Shown here piece after piece: positions 11,456-24,838 of a stretch of 64,000 nt of DNA. The translations under genes were made by a program, and so were the position numbers. This DNA is from Synaphobranchus kaupii. Lineage: Eukaryota > Chordata > Actinopteri > Anguilliformes > Synaphobranchidae. Location of the stretch: contig CM056381.1 of the NCBI GenBank assembly GCA_029718625.1, forward strand, positions 54,740,157-54,804,156, in the 5' to 3' direction. How positions within the stretch are numbered: the first letter of the stretch is position 1; the number at the start of each line of letters is the position of its first letter. The notes below the pieces were generated by a model. The model had not been told where the DNA came from. It saw only the letters and a program-made list of their open reading frames with translations, and ran no database searches.

Positions 11456-14400
11456 TTCGTGTTGCAGGAAGAAATTTAAGAGCAGAAATCTGTTGGTGTA
11501 ATGTCATACTTTATTATGGATTACAATGGAGATGTCGTTTTTTGCCATTTTTATTAGATTTAATAACTCCCTTAACCACCAGGGCTGGTGAGCTTAAAAC
11601 TCCCTTGACCCCTTCCTGGGCATCATTTACTTCTGGGGTCAGCACAGTAGTATCTTAATCACTGCCAGTTTCTGTCAGTAGATGGCAGTGTTGTACTCTT
11701 GCCATTAGAAAAACAGCTCTGCTCCAGCTTGCTGTTGTGAGTCATATTACACAAATGAATTAAGACATGTCATCAGTTTTGCCTTGGGTGAAAGATATCC
11801 TGCCGTTTAGTAACTTTTAAATGGTTAAACAATTACCAGTTCCACTTAAGATCCCCCCCAAAATAATTATTAAAAGACCTGTTCCCACCATGAAACATGT
11901 GTATGCTACATTTATATGTAATGAATTTGACCACAGGTGAAGATTTAAAGGTTATTATGAAAAACAGAAAAAAGTGAAAGGTAATAACGAGCACCAGAAC
12001 AGGGTATAAAATAATGCTGTACATATTTAGTACAAAGCTGATCACATTCAGCTACTCCCACTTTTCATTCAACTGGTAAATGAATGTAGTCAAAGTGTTG
12101 ATATTGTACATGCAGAATGAAAAATAATTAAAGTGCTGTAGCTGAAATTGCAAACTTGCACTCAGAGGCTGTTTATTGGTGTGGTCTGTATTATAGAAGC
12201 CTGGTATCTGCCTGCAGTGGTGGGTTGTCAGTCCTTGCCTGGAGACTGATCTTGACCCAAGTCCTGACTGGTGCAGGCAGCTCATTTCACCACTGCAGAT
12301 ACTGGATGGAGAACAGGTGAGGTCAAAGGCAGTGCAACTACCAGAGATCACAGTGATCACATTGACCCATTTGGTCTAACAAAGGCTTGGAGGTTCATTG
12401 AACTGCATTGTCATTCACCATCTGACTCAGACACTAATTTCTGCGAGTTTTGCTCATCTTTCCCCACACTTAGTCACATTGAATTCACATGCACCAAAAA
12501 AAATCATGCTTTTTATTGCAATGCATGTATTTGTTTGGACATACAATACAATTGCTGTCTGCCCAAGCTCATTGGTGTCTTCACCTCTTATCTCAAAGTA
12601 TCAAGTATTTTTTTTTGTTTTTGTTTTTTTAAATACATATTCTTCTGCAGTGTTGCAATTGTATGGGTATATTCCTGTAATAAACCATAATAAATGCTTT
12701 CACAAATTGCATTGTCATGCTTGGTTCTTGGTCACCCTGTTCCTGGCTTAATAATGGAAAAGAGTATGATGGTTATTTAGCTGATTACCTATTACTGATG
12801 TCAGAGCCACACATGTCAACGTTAGTATCATCTGCTTGAAGTAATCCCACAGCCTTAACGGCATCCACTCTGTGGTTTGGTAGAACAAGCCCCTCCAGGA
12901 AATCATTAAAATCCTGAATATGGATGATAGAATGCAGAGGCCACAGCTGAAGCAGTTTCCTCTCTGACCTATACAACCCTGACATCTGTCACTTTCACTT
13001 TAACAGTACCTCTAAAACCGCTCCAAGCCTCACTAGCAGCTTACGCCGCTCGTCAGCAAATCCCATCCGGCCAACTTGGAGATGTTTCTCGGGGATCTCC
13101 CCACTCACTGTCAGCTGGGGGAATAATTAAGCTCAGAAGCAAAGCTGCTGGAAGGGGCGGAGCTTGGCACAGGGCTTCCGCCCTGCTGTGTTCCCATGAT
13201 GCCCTGGGTCCATTGCCTGGAAACAGAGGATGGTAGAGGCTCACGATAATCCGGCGGCATGGTCACAGAAGCTCTGGGTGCTTCCGTCTCTCTGGGGACC
13301 TTTCACCTAGTTATTTTCTGCCAAGAGACATCCACCTGAGTGTGCCTTCATGTCCAAATCCCCAGTAAATTGTCTTTACACAATTTATATATTATAACAG
13401 AATTATAAACTATGAAGACCAATATAGTAAGGACAGTATCCCGTTAAGACATATTTAAATAATTTAGATACGCAATGCTCAAATTTCACCAACAAAAAAG
13501 ATGGGGGTACATTATTGAGGCAAACTGAGTATATGAATCATCGTGATATTATGACCAACTACACAGCATGAACATTTCTATATTATCTATATCACAGCTT
13601 ACTAAAACCACCCCCCCTCCCCCTCCCCCTCCCCCTCCCCCTCCCCCAGTCTACACTCATCTGCTCTTACCTGTGCCTCTCCTACGTGGCCACCTGTTTT
13701 CGCTAATACACGAGGCTTATATAGACAATCAATTATTCAATCATTCAATTATCTCATGAGTCATTCAATTCCATTAATGGATAATTACTTCACTAAAAGC
13801 ATTGCCAGGAACACATGTTAACATAGCTGGAGGAGCACACTCTGTGACACTCCTGTACGAGAGTCTCTATGAACTCAGAGTCTCTGGCTCAAAGATACTG
13901 TGGTATTGACAGAAATCAGCAGAAATTGTTGCACATTCCATTATTATTAACAGGTGATCTTTCAAAAAACATCTCATGGTGCCCTTGGGCAGAGGCGCTG
14001 CCAGTGATTTTGGGCCCCATGAAAACACCTCACATTGGGCCCCACCACCATTGAATGAAGTTATACAGCACTACAGTACTAAATGTAAAGAGAGAAATTA
14101 GAAGAGAAGAAAAAGAGAAAACAGTGAGCATGGCGATACAGAAAGAAATGGCTGGAGAAAGATACAGGAAGAGATTGAGCAGGAAAGGAGAGACAGCATA
14201 GGAAGAAAGGAGAAGCAGGGATGAGGGAAGAGGAGATAATACGTGAGATGAGTGGCTGAGATACAGAATAAATTTGGCATACCCTCAATGAACGTTTCCT
14301 CAACTGTGATGTTTTTTACTCATTGAACCTCCAAACTACAATTTCCACTAACACATACAGTGTAATCCACTTACTACTATATATAAGCATATGAGATATA

Positions 14401-16166
14401 GGAATAACCTTGTATGTAGTGTAGGAAGTTATCTTTTCAAATATTGTTTTAAATATCTTTCATGTAACAATAATTATTTTCAGCTCAGTCAAATCATGAA
14501 ACAGTCAGTCAAAGAATGTACATTATATGTTATTTACATTTCATTTGCTGCCTTGTGTATAATGTTTAGGACTTTAGGTACACAAAACTGAAAGACATTA
14601 GTGTATGTTCTTCAACATGGCAGCTAAAAGAAAGTTTTTCTGCCAATAACAAATGTTGCCTGTTTGGATTGTATGACATTCTTAAAATGAACCTGCTGAA
14701 AAAGTACAGCTGCTGAATCTATGAACATCCCCCAGTCTACACTCTCAAAACCTCTCAAATATGTGAACAACATCACGTGAAATGAGCAAGACAGAAAACT
14801 AATGTGAACTGGTTTGAACATAAAAAAATATGAACGGACCATCTTTAACACATTTATCAAAGGCTAACGCTGTCCTGCAAAATCACAAAATGACTTGGGT
14901 GAAATGGTTCAGTGGCTCCTCTGACCCTTTTGCCATCAGTCACAAGCTGTGTGAATTTATCAGTGTTTTTTTTTTACTTCTGAAACTGTGGCAAGTGGTT
15001 GCACCTTGAGAAGTGTTGCTCAGGACGTGCCTCAGAATGGACTCCACTGACAAAAATGTTGCATCTCAGCATACCTCGTTTCCGAGGCCAACTAACCTAC
15101 ATGCGCGGGCGTGGGGAAAGATGCTTGGTTTTTGCCTTTCCTGACCAGCAGAGAAGGAGTTATGCATAATGAAATCACTTGTAAAAGCAATATCCTCAAT
15201 ATTATTTCAGCTAAACTAATGCATTGGCAGCTATAATTTGCTTATCTAAGTTAGCAGCAGCAGCAGTTTTTTTGGTCATACATTTAACATACACTGGCAG
15301 TACATCAACATAACTTTAATATTTAAAAACAAATGATGTTGAAATAAAATGTGTGAAAAATGTGTCAAATGTGTTAGTTTGCAGTTGAGTTGACTGCGCT
15401 GCCATGTGATTGACACCATTAGCCTAAGATCAGATCATGTGTGAAAATGAATATGTTTTTTTGCACAAATTTGCTCGTTTAATTGATTTGAATGCACTTT
15501 GCTTCTATCAGTATACCACTTGTAAGAACAAAAATCTTCCATGACAGATGCTATTTTTACAAGCTATTTTTTATCATTGATGCTGATGATCATTACAGAT
15601 ACAGTAATTACCTTATTTTTTATAATTAAAATTTAACTTTGAGTCAAAGGGGATCATAGATGCCATTGTAACACGTGTAATCCCTAAATGCACTAAAATG
15701 CCCAGAAATAATATGCAGAGCTCTTTCCTCAGGAACATACTAAAGGCTCCACCTTCATGACCTTTCCCCTAACCATCCTCCCTGACGTCTTCTTTGACCC
15801 GCCTCCCTGACATTGCAGATAAGACAAAGTCTGGCTTTGGGAAGTGTGAGACTAATGGCCGGATCAGATTTTTATTTTAAAAAAGCCATCAGCCAGCGAG
15901 ACGGTTTTAGAAAGCTTTCGGAAGAAATTTTGTTCAATGTGAACTACTGGCTTTTTAGAACACAAGCTGTACTCTCTGAAATCTATGTGTTAAAGACAAG
16001 ATGCATCCACTCAACCAACTCATAATCCTGTGTTCTGGAAAAAGCCTTTGACTTATCCACAAAAAACTAATTAGTACTCAGTTATCACAGCCCTTGCTCT
16101 GCCTGAAGCTACTGATGCCTTGCTGCTCCATCTGTTTGACATGCTTGCACAAGATAAAAGTGTGCA
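11456..16166. other. 4.7 kb of non-coding DNA without a recognised element
   Basis: Scanned on both strands; all frames are short and without domains, including 12271-12690 and 12785-12985. A purine-rich stretch lies at 14090-14240, and a T-rich run near 12608. GC is somewhat higher at 13000-13260. Some of this may be distal regulatory DNA of the tent5a-like gene about 2-7 kb downstream, which is inference only. Confidence 0.4.
13611..13647. repeat. (CCCCCT)n simple repeat
   Basis: About six CCCCCT units. The complementary strand is G-rich with runs of five, so a G-quadruplex is possible. Confidence 0.95.
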
Positions 16167-16449
16167 CCTGTTTACCTGTGGAATGTTCCAAATAGGTGTT
16201 TTTTCTTCTACTCCTCCCAGTCTTTTTTTTTTGCCCCTGTCCCAACTTTTTTGGAACGTTTTACAGGCATCAAATTCAGAATTAGCGTATATTTACAAAA
16301 ATCAATGAAGTTGATAAGGTAAAACATTAAATATATTTTCTTTGTACCGTTTTCAAGTAAATATATGTAAGAGAATTTACAAATCGCTGCTTTCTGCTGT
16401 TATGTGCATTTTACATACTGTCCCAACTTTTTTGGAATTGGAGTTTGTA
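16167..16449 (-). mobile_element. Tc1-like remnant, one end (same family as 55335-56758)
   Basis: From TGTGGAATGTTCCAAATAGG to TGTCCCAACTTTTTTGGAAT, this aligns with 56470-56750 almost throughout. It includes GGCATCAAATTCAGAATTAG and GAGAATTTACAAATCGCTGC. The other end and the transposase are absent, so this is a one-ended or deleted copy. Confidence 0.85.
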
Positions 16450-18445
16450 CAATATAGAGAGCTAGTGAGTAGACATATTGTAGAGAAGCTGGTGAGGAGA
16501 GTGTGCAGTGCGGAGCAGCTGAATTGGAGCGATAGAACAGTGTATGCTAGCTGTTTGTGAGTGACTATGCAGTGTAGAGTGGTTGGTGGATTGAGATTGT
16601 AGAGTGTGGAATAACTGTTTAGGAGTCACTGTGAAGTATAATGTGTGTGATGAACACAGGTTGTATTGTGTCAAGTAGCTGGTGAGAGTTGAGGAACGTG
16701 TGGAGTGCTCCTGTGGGATTAGGCAGACTCAGGACAAAGTGGGTAATCTAGAGTAATCTGGGTTTATGGGCTAGCAGCTGCAGTGACGCAGGGCTTTGTG
16801 TGTGGTGCTCAGTGATGGATTCTGGGTGACATCTACCCTGCTTTGACACTACGGCCCAGCCACATCCAGAAATACTCGGAAAGAGGGGTATCATCAACCT
16901 CATCTTGTCCAAAACCCATAATGCATCTAGTTCTCACTTCTCCAACTCATAATTCAGCTCCGCTAGCCCCATCTTGCCCACTCCAGATTACATCCGGTTT
17001 TATTAATCTCTCCAATTAACTTTATTTATTTGCTTTTCTACCATAGTGGCTAATTCCTGTGAAAATCACTACTAACCTTATGAGACTAGAATCACTCCAA
17101 GCCTACTTTTAATTTATCAGCTAATTTTGTTTTTCTTAAATTTATAGTACTAGGTAGTCCCAATCAGATATAACATCTTGTCAGTCATTAAAAACACTTA
17201 ATTTTCTAAAAATGTAAAACACTGAATTACACACGTATGCGTGTGCCCACAAACATGCGCACTCTCACTTTTTTCCTCCAGATGGCAGTATCAAAGCATG
17301 GAGACGTCTCCTTAATCTCTTCATGCCATGATGAACACAGATGATAATGTCATGACACACACTCAAGACACACACTTAAACATATGAAACATGTGAAATA
17401 TATTTTTTAAATATATGAAATGAAATATATCCAAATAAATAAATTAAATCATGAAACCATGCCTTGCTGCATGTGCTATTAAATGGAACAACCTTCCCCG
17501 ATTTCGCCAATTAGCCTTGGTATTTGCCTACACAATCTCATAGCTTTCTCTGATTGCGACTGGCGAGGACAGCTGTCAATCAAAGCTACCCTCCCAGGCG
17601 TCTTGAGGACTGAAGCCAAGTTTGTCAGTATTCCTCTGGCAACCTGCAAGTCAGACCTTCCTGAAGTAACTAATCCGCACTCGGGCAAGACGGGAGCTAA
17701 CTATGCTGGGTAATTTGAGTGGTTAATTCGATTCAATTTTAAGTTCCGTAAATCTCTAGGGTTAATGTCTTAGTTATTGTTGATAAATGGCAAGCAGTTA
17801 AAATATGTAATAATAAAAATAATGCATGGAATTATTGGAAGAATTTGGTAAAGAGCTGTACGCTACGTGATTCTTTTATTGAAATTAATGCAATAGGCAG
17901 ACTATAATTTTCTTAAATATTGGAAAATGTAAGTATTGAGCGCGTAAGGTTTATAGGATGAATGCACAATGAAATTAACAGAAAATCCTATAGGCTAATG
18001 ACGTTTCAGGTGTTATTCTGCATTGATGTAAGGTTCTAGGCGTGCCCTCGAGCTATGGAGTCTCAGCCAGAACTTCAGAAAAGCCTGGGTATACGGAGCC
18101 AGACACAGCGCTCCGCAGATGTGGGAAAGAAATAGAGTCCTGCAGACCACAGAGGGAGAATCAGGGGGTTAACGAGTGAAATAATTGTGAGTGTAGAGTA
18201 GGCTATAGCGACTGACGCACTACTCGTTCCGTCCCTGCTCGTAGGCTACACGGTGAAGACAAAGCTAGTCTTAACTCTGTTGCAACTTGCTCTTAGTCTA
18301 CTTTTAAATTATACGACAACTAATTTTGTTTTAAAGAAACAGACGGACAAATGTATAACTTTGCAACTTGAACGTACAGAATTAACTAATATGTAATTAC
18401 TTTTTGGAATTGCCCTGCTTTCATTTAAGCAAAACGGAAACCCAT
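16450..18445. other. Upstream flank of the tent5a-like gene; probable promoter region
   Basis: No repeats were recognised in this 2-kb stretch, unlike most of the window. A TGACGTTTCA (about 17999) resembles a CRE half, and GACCACAGAGG (about 18147) resembles a RUNX-type site. Neither a TATA box nor a CpG island is convincing. The transcription start and any non-coding first exon cannot be fixed from the sequence. Confidence 0.4.
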
Positions 18446-18487
18446 TGAAATTCGAGCAGTTTTCAAATTAGCTCTTTTATCATCACA
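18446..18487 (+). promoter_or_regulatory. 5' leader fixing the tent5a start: in-frame stop and Kozak context
   Basis: A TGA in frame at 18446-18448 precedes the ATG at 18488 with no ATG between. The start context ATCACAATGG has A at -3 and G at +4, a strong vertebrate initiation site. Confidence 0.8.
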
Positions 18488-20346
18488 ATGGCCGAACAAG
18501 ATAATGTCAGCTTTACTGCTGATGGCGAGAACAGAAACTTGAGCGTGCTCAGCTGGGAGCAAGTGCAGCGTCTGGACAACATCCTCACCGAGACAATCCC
18601 CATCCACGGTCGCTGGAGCTTCCCCACACTGGAGATGGAGCCGCGGCATATAGTTAAAATTGTGAGGAGACGGATGGAAGCGAAACAAATAAACGTGCGT
18701 GAGGTCAGACTAAACGGATCTGCTGCAAGCCACGTCCTGCACGAAGACACTGGTTTGGGGTACAAGGACCTTGATCTCATCTTCTGCGCAGAGCTGAAAG
18801 GCGAAACAGAATTTCAGACTGTCAAAGATATTGTTTTAGACTGTCTCCTGGATTTTTTACCAGAGGGGGTGAACAAGGAGAAGATAACGCCGTTAACCTT
18901 AAAGGTAAACTACTCAAATTAGCACCCTTGATCATGATGTTTTTGATTTTTTATATAATATTTTATAAATAGTAATACATTTAATAGTAATACAGTTGAA
19001 ATCATGAAGGTATAGCAATACTTACTTACAATACAATGATAGCAATACTTATCACTATTTTGGCATTGCAATTGACCATTGTGGATATAAGTTTAAACCG
19101 CAGTAATATATCTGTGCTGATTGTAATAATATTGGTTTCTGCTACAAAGAGGATTACAATAATCCAATTTAAAGCAGATCCACATTAATCAGTGGACTCT
19201 GTTACCTTGATCACATATGTAGGCAGGACAAGACATTAACCTCTCATTTTAGCAATTATCTGCAATAGGCTATTGAGTTTTGGATGAAACCAATATGTAA
19301 CTTCTTCAACAATAGATGTGCTCTTTTGAATAAGTTAGTAGATTTTTTTTCCCATTCTCCTTTGAATCTGAATGACATTAATCAATTGTATGTTCCTCTT
19401 TCTTTAAAATGGTAGTTGTGTGAATTTATCAGTGTTCAATAAACATTGAGTGCATGGTTGTGTAGTTGTTGATTTTTCCTTAACTGTTACATGCATCACA
19501 TCATGTCAGATTTATGTGTGAGGAATTTGGAACTGAGCTGTTTTTTCCTGTGGCCCTGCTGTTCAGGAGGCCTACGTCCAGAAGATGGTGAAGGTCTGTA
19601 ATGACTCAGACCGCTGGAGCCTCATCTCCCTGTCTAACAATAGTGGCAAGAACGTGGAGCTGAAGTTTGTGGACTCGCTGCGGCGGCAGTTTGAGTTCAG
19701 TGTGGACTCCTTCCAGATAAAGCTAGACTCACTGCTGCTCTTCCACGAGTGCTCGGAAAACCCCATGTCGGCCACCTTCCACCCTACCATTGTCGGTGAG
19801 AGCGTCTACGGGGACTTTGACACCGCCCTGGCCCACCTTCGGCACAAGGTCATCTGCACGCGCAACCCAGAGGAGATCCGGGGCGGCGGGTTACTAAAAT
19901 ACTGCCACCTGCTGGTGCGGGGTTTCCGTGCGGCCTCAGAGAGTGAGATGAAGATGCTGCAGCGCTACATGTGCTCACGCTTCTTCATCGACTTCTCCGA
20001 CGTGGGCGAGCAGCGGCGCAAGCTGGAGTCATACCTGCAGAATCACTTTGTGGGGCTGGAGGAGCGAAAGTACGACTACCTGATGACACTGCATGGGGTG
20101 GTGAATGAGAGCACGGTGTGCCTGATGGGGCACGAGCGCCGGCAGACCCTGGACCTGATCACCGCGCTGGCCGTGCGCGTCCTAGCTGAGCAGAATGTCA
20201 TACCCAGCACTGCTAACGTCACCTGTTTCTACCAGCCTGCCCCGTATGTGGCGGACTGCAACTTCAGCAACTACTACGTTGCTCAGGTGCAGCCTGTATT
20301 CGCCTGTACGCAGCAGGCGTATGCTGCCTGGCTGCCCTGCAATTGA
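18488..20346 (+). CDS. tent5a: TENT5A/FAM46A-like non-canonical poly(A) polymerase (two exons)
   Basis: Join 18488-18904 and 19567-20346, 398 residues. TENT5 proteins are nucleotidyltransferase-fold terminal nucleotidyltransferases that add adenosines to mRNA 3' ends; TENT5A is linked to secreted-protein mRNAs in bone and ER-associated expression. Exon 1 carries [16 protein letters not shown] and the catalytic signature [18 protein letters not shown] then KDLDLIF (GS plus D-x-D). Exon 2 carries [90 protein letters not shown] and the family C-terminus WLPCN. Among paralogues it fits TENT5A best ([40 protein letters not shown]). It lacks the long GGDFGG-type N-terminal extension of mammalian TENT5A. 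The frame is intact with no premature stops. GC is high in exon 2 compared with the surroundings. Confidence 0.95.
18905..19566 (+). other. Intron of the tent5a-like gene (phase 0)
   Basis: Donor AAG|GTAAAC at 18905 and acceptor CTGTTCAG|GAG ending 19566. The intron is 662 bp and AT-rich, and falls after the TPLTLK codons, so the exon 2 reading EAYVQKM joins in frame. No element was recognised in it. Confidence 0.93.
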
Positions 20347-20934
20347 AATTGAGAGCCACGGCAAGGGGATTAGCACACGACAGGGGCTGAACCTAGCCGG
20401 TGGTTGGAAACAATGGTCACGCCACCATTTTGGTTCAAATAGAACCCTGGAGATATTATTCTGTCAAGGCCTCAATGGGAAGGTTAAGGTATCTGGTTCC
20501 TGACTCCACCCAAGACTCATTGGTCTGGAATTGAGCTTTTCCCCAGGGGGGATGGGACAAGCAGAGAGCCCAGCCCCAACCACTCTTTGGTCTGGACTGA
20601 GAGGAGGTAAAAGGCTGCATGGTTTCGATCACAGAGATTGATTTTGACTTTGGACTTCTAAACCTAAGCAGAAATGTTAATGCTGTCAATGTAATGGGAC
20701 TGACAGTATCAGTGAATGTGCTTTCAGAACTGGGACAGGTCTAAGAGCCCCCACTCCCCCTCCCATGCTATGAGGCAGGAAAGTGGGAGGAGGGAGGAAT
20801 GAGAGAGGAGAGCAGCAGGAGGAGGGAGGGAGGGAGGGAGCAATGGGGGTGGAAGGAGCAGGGTAGAGGGGGGAATGAGGACAGAAAAAAGCAAGGGCTT
20901 TCATATTGTCAGGATTCTCCCCTCCAGGCATATA
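20347..20934 (+). other. Probable 3' UTR start of the tent5a-like gene
   Basis: Sequence from the TGA to the Tc1 insertion. No AATAAA was seen before 20935. A purine-rich, G-run segment (about 20770-20850, several GGAGGGAGGGAGGG) could form a G-quadruplex in RNA or DNA. The native polyadenylation site is either missing or lies beyond the transposon. Confidence 0.5.
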
Positions 20935-22577
20935 CAGTGCCCTCCACAATTATTGGCACCCCTAGTAAAGATAAATAAAAAGGGTTATAAAAAATTCACC
21001 TTTTGATAAATTAGCTTAATCTCACACTGAAAAAATGAGAATACATCCAACCTTTAATTGAAGTAAATTTATTATGAGGAAAAAAAAACCTCATCAAGAA
21101 ATAATTATTTTTAACAAAACCACGTGTGCCACAATTATTAGCACCCCTGCATTTAATACTTTGTACAACCTCCCTTTGCCAATAAAACAGCACTGAGTCT
21201 TCTCCCATAACATATAATAAGGTTGGAGAATACAGAGCAAGGAATCTGAGACCATTCCTCTTTACAGAATCTCTCCAGATCATCCAGAGTCCTAGGTCCT
21301 CTCTTGTGAACTCTCCTCTTCAGCTCAGCCCACAGGTTTTAAATGGGGTTTAGGTCAGGGGACGGAGATGGCCATGGCAGAAGCTTGATTTTGTGTTCAG
21401 TTAACCATTTTTGTGTTGATTTGGACATATGTTTTGGATCATTGTCCTGCTGGAAGATCCAAGGATGACCCAGTTTTAGTTTCCTGGCAGAGGCAGCCAG
21501 ATTCAGATTTAAAATTTCCTGGTATTTCATGGAGTTCATGATGCCATGTACCCTAACAAGGTTCCCAGGGCCTTTGGAGGAAAAACAGCCCCACAACATT
21601 ACAGAATCTCCACCATACTTAACAGTGGGGATCAGGTTATTTTCGGTATAGCGATCCTTCTTTTTACGCCAAACCCACCTTGAGTGTTGGTTGCCGAAAG
21701 CTCAATTTTCTTTTCATCTGACCATAGAACTTGGTTCCAGTCAAAGTTCCAGTAGCGTTTAGCAAACTCCAGGCTCTTACGTTTGTGGTGAAATGACAGG
21801 AAAGGCTTTTTTCAGGCATGCCTTCCACATAATTTGTTGGAGGTGAGGTGAAGGCATGGAGGTGACATCTAATGGTAGGCTAGTTCTGGAGACTTGATGA
21901 CCCCAAGATGCTACTTTCCTCTGTAATTCTCCAACAGTAATTCTCCAATCCTTGGGGATTTTTTTGCCTCTTACCATCCTCCTCACTGTGCGTAGGGGCA
22001 AAATAAACTTGGGTCCTCTTCCAGGCAAGTTTGTAAGAGTTCCAGTTGCTCTGAACTTTTTAAGTATTGCCCTAACGGTAGATATGGGCATTTTCAGGTG
22101 AGTAGCTATTTTTTTTTTAAAGCCATTCCCTGATTTATGAAGCTCAATACATTTTTCCCTCATTTGATTTGTGTGTTCTCTTATCTTTCCCATGTTGATG
22201 TATGAATAAGGGAATATGGCCTCTGTGTCACCTCATATTTATACCCCAGTGCAACAGGAAGTCATGGATTACTGCTTGAAAGTTCCTAAACACTGATCAA
22301 CTTTAAAACGTAAAATATAAATGGAAAAAATGTTTGTTACATTTTGTTCATAAGAATTTCTAGGGGTGCCAATAATTGTGGTACACGTGGTTTTGTTAAA
22401 AAAAATTTATTTCTTGATGAGGGATTTTTTTTTCTCAGAATAAATTTACTTCAATTAAAGGTTTGATGTATTCTCATTTTTTCAGTGTGAGATTAAGCTA
22501 ATTCACCAAAAGGTGATTTTTTTATAACCCTTTTTACTCATCTTTACCAGGGGTGCCAATAATTGTGGAGGGCACTG
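20935..22577 (-). mobile_element. Tc1-like transposon with near-complete ends
   Basis: The left end CAGTGCCCTCCACAATTATT is matched by the inverse at 22550-22577, and the element is flanked by TA on both sides (20933-20934, 22578-22579). Second copies of the TATTGGCACCCC-type motif further in (near 21130 and 22365) give the IR/DR arrangement of Tc1 elements. It is 1643 bp long. The transposase lies on the minus strand. It sits 588 bp after the tent5a stop codon, in the opposite orientation. Confidence 0.95.
21339..22193 (-). pseudogene. Broken Tc1-like transposase
   Basis: The frame starts MGKIREHTNQMREKCIELHK (22193 down) with a paired-type helix-turn-helix (KIATHLKMPISTVRAILKKF). It then loses frame near 21780. 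The first catalytic Asp is seen in VLWSDEKKIEL (about 21735-21700), the second in FQQDNDPKH and the Glu in SPDLNPIE at the end of the 21339-21599 frame, a DDE triad of Tc1 type. At least two frameshifts separate the blocks, so no full enzyme can be made. Confidence 0.9.
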
Positions 22578-22579
22578 TA

Positions 22580-24461
22580 CATTCCATGATTCACATTTTA
22601 CTTGTGACATGTGGATGACAAGATTCAGTGTCTAGAAACCCAAGTTGTTTTGTATTAAAAATGTCCAAATATGGAAAAACATAAATAACACTATTTGTAT
22701 CCATAGATAAATCACATGCATTAAGTGCCTAATGCCTACTTTTATAATTTTCATAATTAAAGACAATGGGACCATAAAGCTTGTTTATGTATGAGTGAAG
22801 AGCTGCTCAGTTCATTTTGATTAACTCATAAAGTTAAGCTGTCGGTCTTTGAGATAGAATGGGCTTTCTGTTTAATGGAGGATGTGTGAAAATATAGTAG
22901 ATATTTACGAATCTTCAAAACAAAACATGAAGTGTTAAGAGTGTTAGATTCATTTAACACATTGTAAGTATCTTGTTATTGTTCATTTCTCATTTCAAGC
23001 CACCCTGTAGCTAAGAAAACTCCTTTTGCATCTATCTCAAAGACCTCAGGGTAAAATGACAGGAGAAACAGGGGATGGTTGATCTGTTTCCACAAGCCTG
23101 TCCTCTGGCTCAGCAGTGTCCACACCTTGCCTATTAGGAAGAGAGGGAGCAGAGTGTTTGGTAGGGTATGACAGCAGTGCTGGGGGGGAAAAAAAAGCAG
23201 CTGGATTTAATGGGCCTCTTGGGCAGATGTCTTACAGTTGCTGTAGTTAACTGGATGGGTGCAGCCAATGATGGTTCTGAGCTCCTCTCACAGCAAATAT
23301 CAGCCCTGAATCACTTCTTTATCAGTCTCGCTCTCTCCCACACTCAGTTTTCCCTGAGAGTAAAGGGTTTTCGTACAATGCCAACACAGTATATAGCACA
23401 GAGATGTCCATATACCAGCACAGCCATGGCACTGAGTTTACTGCATGTCAGGACAGTGAAATCATAGAGGTTACTACACATCAGCTCAGCCAAACAAAAA
23501 TGAAGAGGACAGAAAACAGGAAGTTACATAGATATTCTTTGGAGAAACTAGATTATAATTGTAATTCAGAGTCTGTCCATCATTCCCGAGGAAATTATAT
23601 GTATGTAAGGATCTGGTGTGTATTGGATATTAGTATATTGGATACAGAGCCATGCAGTATGAGAACCTGAGTATTATGGGGTGGCCTGAAGCCACGGCTC
23701 CATGCAGAACAGAACAACCTCAACCGATTGTTAGGAGAACAGACAGTAGAATGGAAGAGGGTTTTTTGTCAGGGTCCAGTGCTTAGTCTGGGGAGCACAC
23801 TCTGCCTCTCAGTTTTCTTCACTCACCCTTCTATCACCTGTTTATCCTGTCTTTCACTCAGACCCTCATTTCATATGATATTATTTTTCTATACATTTTA
23901 CCATCTTTAGGGAACATGCGGTGGTCATAATCCCACAGCACAAGGCTGTGAAGCTGAAATCATCATTTGTGTAGTCCTACACATTGTAAGGGCAGATTTG
24001 CAATGTTCTCCATGTTTTCTTTTGTTTTTTTGTATGTATGTATTTTCCAGTTTGTACTAAACAAAATGTGTGCGTGCGTGCGTGCGTGCGTGCGTGTGGT
24101 TGGGGGTAGGTCGGTCAGCCAGGGGAAAATTATTATTTTTGTAGATGTATATTCCTGATGTAACAAATCTCTGCTGTCTGATGAGATCACACATTGTATA
24201 TTTTGATGAGTTTGTCATCAAAATACAGGGGTTGTCACCTGCGGATCAAGGAACTTAAACCTTTTCATTAAAAAAACTTGAGAACCAGTTGATCTCAGAG
24301 TGCAGTTTATATTAAACTTTTAGTAGAAAGAACATATTTAACTTGTTCATATCCAGTCCCTGCATCCCTCACTACCCTCCACCCCTCTCCTAGTGCCCCC
24401 TAGCAACACTGTACCCTTTCCTCTGCCTTTACACTCATTTATGCAACAACTTTTGTCTTTA
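22580..24461. other. Non-coding; continuation of the tent5a 3' flank
   Basis: Unique-looking AT-rich sequence without a recognised element or gene. A (GCGT)n tract is at 24069-24097. The first few hundred bases may be the displaced remainder of the tent5a 3' UTR. Confidence 0.4.
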
Positions 24462-24838
24462 TTAAAGGAATAGTTCGGAATTTTGGACATAATGTCTCAA
24501 TTACGACTTACCCATGATGTAGTTGATTGCTGGAAACCATTTTCAGATAATTCCATGCTGTCCCTTCTTTTGGACATACACACATTGCTAATGCTAGCGC
24601 AACTCTAAGGTAACTGCTAGCATCCACTACCAAACACACTTAAACACTCCACAGTGCACCCAAAGCAAATAAAATACGACGACAGTCTATCAGGGTTATT
24701 TTGAGTGTTTATACCATCATTTTTGAAGTCAAACTATCGTTGAATCCTTTACTTTCTACTGACCTATATTCTCTGTGGAAGTGCGGCGGGCAAATTGTTG
24801 GTCTTCTTTGTTGTTGTAGTCGACCAGTGCCGGCACTA

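Noticed and set aside
12785..12985. 66-codon minus-strand frame with a protein-like composition
   Set aside because: No family recognised, no stop-codon or splice pattern supporting an exon, and no neighbouring coding blocks.
20182..20376. Antisense and alternative frames over tent5a exon 2
   Set aside because: Shadows of a conserved, GC-rich coding exon.
21011..21283. Minus-strand 90-codon frame at the Tc1 left end
   Set aside because: Lies beyond the transposase C-terminus in the terminal repeat region and has no matching motif.
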